From positions 32,165,721-32,229,720 of the forward strand of contig OX359282.1 in NCBI GenBank assembly GCA_947179155.2: a stretch of 64,000 nucleotides of DNA, given 5' to 3'. The DNA comes from Hedera helix (Eukaryota; Streptophyta; Magnoliopsida; Apiales; Araliaceae). The notes below the pieces were generated by a model. That model ran no database searches. It was given only the letters and a program-made list of their open reading frames with translations, and was not told the origin of the DNA. Below, one piece after another: positions 59,251 to 64,000 of the stretch (positions within the stretch are counted from its first letter, which is position 1; every line of letters begins with the position of its first letter). The position numbers were made by a program, and so were the translations under genes.

Positions 59251-60500
59251 GACCCCGAATTTTATGAAATACAAAATTTAATTTTTCTTCATATATATTT
59301 TTTTTGAAACAGTAAGTGGTTAAATCGATAAAGTTAAAAGTTAAGGATGTTATGTGCAAATTTTATTTTGTCGGACAATATTCGCTTTGTCGGGAAATAT
59401 TCGTTTGGTCGGGGAATATTCGTGTCGTACGACGGCGCCGAAATAACAAATTATTGGTGGACCCCACAACGGAATATTTGTCGGATATAGAAAACGACAG
59501 AAATAATCTTTTTAAATAAAATTAGTCAACGGAACTGTTAAAATACCGGTGATAAAAGAATAGTAGCATACGGTAGTTTTTGGTATTTTCTGTAGCACAC
59601 GGTACTCTACAGTAACACACGGTATTGCATAGTGTCTCATATTATTGGTCTGATAATTGACACCGTAACTGTTACGCATCATTTCATCGATAATTGTCAC
59701 TGCATAATATTTTATATTATCAATTCAATAATTGTTGTTACACAGTATTTTGCATTATTGATTTAATAATTGTCATTACACTGTATTTTATATCATTGAG
59801 TCAATAATTGTTGCTGCACTGTTTTTAAAATTATTGAACCTAATAATTGTCACAGTAAAATATGCACAGTAATTCACATTATTGAATCAATAATTGTCAT
59901 TACACAGTAACGTATGCTTTATTTTACATTATTGTTATCTCTATTATGATGTTATTTAAACAGTTGTATTTCATTAATTTATTGACTTGATATCTAAGAG
60001 CTAACTATACTGTATTTATAACAATTAGTCATAATAATTGAATTGATAAAGTTATTTGTTTATAATATAAAGTTAGGTGATTATTAGGTGATATGAAATG
60101 AATGGTGTAGATTAAAGTGTGAATTATTGTTGAATAATTGAATTGATTTGTTTATAATATAAAGTTAGGTGATTATTAGGTGATATGAAATGAATGGTGT
60201 AGATTAAAGTGTGAATTATTGTTGAATAATTAAATTGATTTGTTTATAATATAAAGTTAGGTGATTATTAGGTGATATGAAATGAATGGTGTAGATTAAA
60301 GATAATATAATATTTGAAATGGATGGTGTAGATTAAAAGATGATTTTTTAAATGAATGGTTTAGATTAAAGGAATGATAAGATTTTTGGCTATAAATAGA
60401 AGCCTTAACTTAAGGATTTTTCATAAACTTCCTTACTTGTTCTTTCTTTCTCTCTCTAAATACTTTTTGTGTAAGTTCTCTCTAAGTGTTCTTAAGTCAT

Positions 60501-61085
60501 TCCTAGTTTTGAAATCTTTTGCATTCTTCTTTGAATTCCCGAGTGGAATTTTCTTATGTACAGTAACTCTTTCGAAAAATCGTAGTAAATTCATTATTTG
60601 TCAGAATTTAATGAATTAAAAGCCTGTCTCTTCAGTTTTTCGTCCTCTACAACTTTGAAGAAGGAAGAAAAGTCATCTGAAATCATCTTCATGCCTTAAA
60701 ATACTAAAAACCGTAACCTATTCTGATTTTCGTCACTATTTTCAGTCTTAGTTTTGAAAATTCATAACTCATTCATATTAACTCCGAATTGAGTGATTCT
60801 TGAGTCTATGCCGCCTATCTTTTCGAGAGTAACATTATTTTAAAAACATAAAGAGATTTTAAAAACTCTAGAAGACTCAAAAGTCAGATTCTTTACTGCT
60901 ACATAGACAAACAAGGAAGGATTTGTTCGGCTAATAAACTTGTTTCACAATATCAAGGTAAGGGATGTCATTTTCTTTTCATACTCTTAAATTTACTACT
61001 CGTAAGGAATATCATTCTTTTCACACTCTTAAATTTATTACGGTAAGGAATGTCATCTTCTTTCATCTTCTATTATTAAAACTTA
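60501..61085 (+). other. Alternative leader segment in the long LTR
   Basis: After CTTAAGTCAT the sequence leaves the pattern of the LTRs at 8015 and 53872 and rejoins it at ACGGTAAGGGATACCATC. It contains CATAACTCATTCATATTAACT, a motif type seen in leaders of many plant gypsy elements, and three to four GGTAAGG-ATGTCAT-type repeats near 60955-61085. The other LTRs have about 100 bp here. Confidence 0.7.
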
Positions 61086-61214
61086 CTACGGTAAGGGATA
61101 CCATCTTTTTCATCTTCCATTATTCAAACGTACTATGGTAAGGATTATCATTATTTGATTCTCGATAATAATATTATTTCTTCCTTACTCATAAGACGTG
61201 CCTTTTATTTCCAT

Positions 61215-61490
61215 GTATTAAATTGTGGGAATAACCTTACGGAGCGGATTGCCGCCTGTTGGTGAATAACCTTTCGTATTCATTCATTATTAATCTCTGA
61301 GAATAACCTTACGGAGCGGATTGCCGCCTGTTTGGTGAATAACTCTTTGTACTCAAATTCTATTAAATTGTGGGAATAACCTTACGGAGCGGATTGCCGC
61401 CTGTTTGGTGAATAACTTTTTGTACTCAAATTCTATTAAATTGTGGGAATAACCTTACGGAGCGGATTGCCGCCTGTTGGTGAATAACCC
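61215..61490 (+). repeat. 70-bp tandem repeats, four copies
   Basis: Four units with GTGGGAATAACC-or-similar, GGAGCGGATTGCCGCCTG and GTGAATAAC. The full-length element has three. Confidence 0.9.
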
Positions 61491-62686
61491 TTTGTATTAA
61501 TTTCCTTCACCTTTTGTTAATCAAACCTGCTACGGTAAGGGATATTATTTTCTTTCATACTCCTAAATCGAAATTTATTATGGAACTATTGCTTCTATAA
61601 TTCCTGAAAATATTATATGTTCCATAATAGTTGAACTTCATTATTTCAACTGAACCTTCCTATTTACGTGAACCTTTCTATTGAATTGTAACCGTTATTC
61701 TGAACTGTGGATCTTGAATATCATTTTTAAATTTCACTCCACATCATGTTGACAATTTGGACATTATTTGAATATGTACAAAGTAAACTTCCGATACTTA
61801 TTGTTATCCTATTTCTTCTGTTCATCATTTATATCATTCTAATCATCCAAAAATAAAGTTGTTGTGAATATCTGTGGCCGGGGGCACAGATGTGATATAT
61901 TTGTTGAACAGATGATAGGTTAAAGGCGATATAATAGGTTAAAGGCGATACATCTGTTCGGTGTCTTTTATGGCACGTGGTGAATGTTCTCTTTGGCCCG
62001 TAGTGCAAAGATGAACTGTTGTTTGGTATGATTATGACCAAAGGCTGAATCTGGTATAATCATGACCGTTGGTGTTATATTGAATGTCTTTGGCCCGTAG
62101 TGCAAAGATGAACTGTTGATCTGCATGATTATGATCAGGAACTGTGAATTTGTATTATCTTGACTAATGATATTTCAGATGATAAAAGTTGATGATGTTT
62201 TTCCTAAAAAGAGAACCGAGTGGACATTATAGTCTGCATTATTCTTCTAATAGATTACTCATTCCGCTGCTATTATTGATCTGAACGTTGTTTAAGAATT
62301 TAACTGCAGTTTTTGATATAAACCTTGTAGTCTATTGTATTCTATCAAGAACTCAACTGTTGAAGACTAATGATAATTTATTCGTCATTATCTTAGTCAT
62401 GATATTCTTTACTGGGCTATTTGAGCTCACTCTTTCTTTTGTTCCATTGTTTTTCAACAGGAGATGAAAACATAACAGGGTCTAGCCGGGAAATGGAGTG
62501 AGGGTCCGAGGAATAGTTATCATAGTTTTCACGTTTTGTAAAATAGTGTGGCAATAATAGTGAAGACTTAGTTGTGTATTATTATACACTGTATTGTTGT
62601 ACGTTGTGCTTTATTGTAATAATTTTGTTGTAGTCTTTTGACGACTCAAGTATGGGCTGTGTGGGCCCAGATTTGGGGGCGTCACA

Positions 62687-62967
62687 GTTGGCATCAGAGC
62701 TTGGGGATATGGTCTTTAATGGAGATCTGGGGTAGAACTAGGAGGGGAGAGACGAATAGAATCAGTCACTAGTGTGTCCTACCTAAAATAGATTTTATTA
62801 TCTAATGAGTCGATTTGAATGTAGGAACAGGAAGTGATGAGTCAGTTTGTTTGAACTAACAATTATTTTGTGACCACAGTTTAGTATGGCATCTGAAAAT
62901 CAGGAGGATAACTATGAAATGCCCGGTACGTCAATTTCGGGGACGAAATTTCATAAGGAGGGGAGGT
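62687..62967 (+). other. Miniature internal region, second unit
   Basis: Same layout and the same 281-bp length as the first unit: primer-binding site 62689-62700, polypurine tract 62955-62967. One base differs from the first unit in my reading (GCA for ACA after the ATG). Confidence 0.9.
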
Positions 62968-62972
62968 TGTAA
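62886..62972 (+). CDS. Miniature gag-pol fusion frame, second unit (28 codons)
   Basis: Begins MASENQEDNYEMP and ends FHKEGRL with the TAA in the LTR. The second residue is A, as in the gag of the full-length element; the first unit has T. The two copies therefore share a frame but are not identical. Confidence 0.6.
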   Translation: MASENQEDNYEMPGTSISGTKFHKEGRL

Positions 62973-64000
62973 GACCCCGAATTTTATGAAATACAAAATT
63001 TAATTTTTCTTCATATATATTTTTTTTGAAACAGTAAGTGGTTAAATCGATAAAGTTAAAAGTTAAGGATGTTATGTGCAAATTTTATTTTGTCGGACAA
63101 TATTCGCTTTGTCGGGAAATATTCGTTTGGTCGGGGAATATTCGTGTCGTACGACGGCGCCGAAATAACAAATTATTGGTGGACCCCACAACGGAATATT
63201 TGTCGGATATAGAAAACGACAGAAATAATCTTTTTAAATAAAATTAGTCAACGGAACTGTTAAAATACCGGTGATAAAAGAATAGTAGCATACGGTAGTT
63301 TTTGGTATTTTCTGTAGCACACGGTACTCTACAGTAACACACGGTATTGCATAGTGTCTCATATTATTGGTCTGATAATTGACACCGTAACTGTTACGCA
63401 TCATTTCATCGATAATTGTCACTGCATAATATTTTATATTATCAATTCAATAATTGTTGTTACACAGTATTTTGCATTATTGATTTAATAATTGTCATTA
63501 CACTGTATTTTATATCATTGAGTCAATAATTGTTGCTGCACTGTTTTTAAAATTATTGAACCTAATAATTGTCACAGTAAAATATGCACAGTAATTCACA
63601 TTATTGAATCAATAATTGTCATTACACAGTAACGTATGCTTTATTTTACATTATTGTTATCTCTATTATGATGTTATTTAAACAGTTGTATTTCATTAAT
63701 TTATTGACTTGATATCTAAGAGCTAACTATACTGTATTTATAACAATTAGTCATAATAATTGAATTGATAAAGTTATTTGTTTATAATATAAAGTTAGGT
63801 GATTATTAGGTGATATGAAATGAATGGTGTAGATTAAAGTGTGAATTATTGTTGAATAATTGAATTGATTTGTTTATAATATAAAGTTAGGTGATTATTA
63901 GGTGATATGAAATGAATGGTGTAGATTAAAGTGTGAATTATTGTTGAATAATTAAATTGATTTGTTTATAATATAAAGTTAGGTGATTATTAGGTGATAT
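62968..64000 (+). repeat. Third LTR of the array, cut by the window end
   Basis: 1033 bp of LTR start, with the CAATTATTG-type U3 repeats and the 92-bp repeats from about 63785. Its TATA box and 3' half lie outside the window. Confidence 0.9.

Larger units (their letters stand above)
59246..62686 (+). repeat. Middle LTR of the array, long form
   Basis: 3441 bp, TG...CA ends, TATA box at 60390-60399. It is about 575 bp longer than the LTR at 15022. Two causes are seen: a different leader segment at about 60501-61085 and one extra 70-bp repeat in 61215-61490. It serves as 3' LTR of the first unit and 5' LTR of the second. Confidence 0.92.
57678..64000 (+). mobile_element. Tandem array of a miniature gypsy derivative: LTR-int-LTR-int-LTR
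   Basis: Order: truncated LTR 57678-58964, internal 58965-59245, full LTR 59246-62686, internal 62687-62967, LTR 62968 onward, cut by the window end. Each internal unit is 281 bp and holds a primer-binding site, about 200 bp of leader, a 28-codon frame and a polypurine tract. LTR and leader match the full-length element at 8015, so this is a deletion derivative of that family. The left flank CCCAA (57673-57677) is the expected target duplication; its partner is outside the window. The last LTR matches the start of the middle one without a difference that I saw over 1033 bp. Confidence 0.93.

Overview
This is nuclear DNA from a flowering plant, most likely a eudicot. It is AT-rich and holds intron-bearing plant genes (CDKA, SUVH2/9, Aux/IAA, a plant universal-stress-type protein). 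It also holds plant-type LTR retrotransposons primed by initiator-methionine tRNA. The species cannot be named from the sequence alone.

Layout: 1-502 is the 3' end of a CDKA;1-type cyclin-dependent kinase gene. 503-5971 is AT-rich intergenic DNA with a two-exon relic of a VPS41-like gene. 5972-20376 is a three-level transposon nest: an old Ty3/gypsy solo LTR, broken at its own TATA box by a probably copia-type solo LTR, which was later broken by a very young full-length Tekay/Del-type gypsy element (8015-17887). That element has near-identical LTRs but has lost the reverse-transcriptase core. 21939-23951 is an intronless SUVH9/SUVH2-type gene. About 28.7-30.2 kb holds an inverted relic of a CC-NBS-LRR resistance gene. 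31577-37235 is a decayed GATB gene with all its introns and a MITE inserted in an exon. 38259-41602 is a two-exon universal-stress-type gene. 41.6-48.4 kb holds small repeats, a probable solo LTR and a one-exon relic of an isopropylmalate isomerase gene. 48493-51692 (minus) is a five-exon Aux/IAA gene of the IAA11/12/13 type. 53.3-64.0 kb is a second transposon block: a long foldback hairpin, a solo gypsy LTR with a perfect target duplication, and a tandem LTR-int-LTR-int-LTR array.

The most unusual structure is that array (57678 to beyond the window end). It repeats a miniature relative of the full-length element whose whole internal region is 281 bp. Each unit keeps the primer-binding site and polypurine tract and a 28-codon frame that joins the first gag codons to the last pol codons. 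The same family is therefore present as an autonomous-size copy, old and younger solo LTRs, and a tandem miniature array. The LTRs carry CAATTATTG palindromes in U3 and variable-number 70-bp repeats downstream of the TATA box.

Four genes look intact or intact as far as visible: CDKA (partial), SUVH9-like, the universal-stress-type gene and Aux/IAA. They are unrelated in function and each has its own promoter. GATB, VPS41, IIL1 and the NBS-LRR sequences are broken, so working copies of the essential ones must lie elsewhere. All calls come from reading the sequence and recalling families; no search was run.
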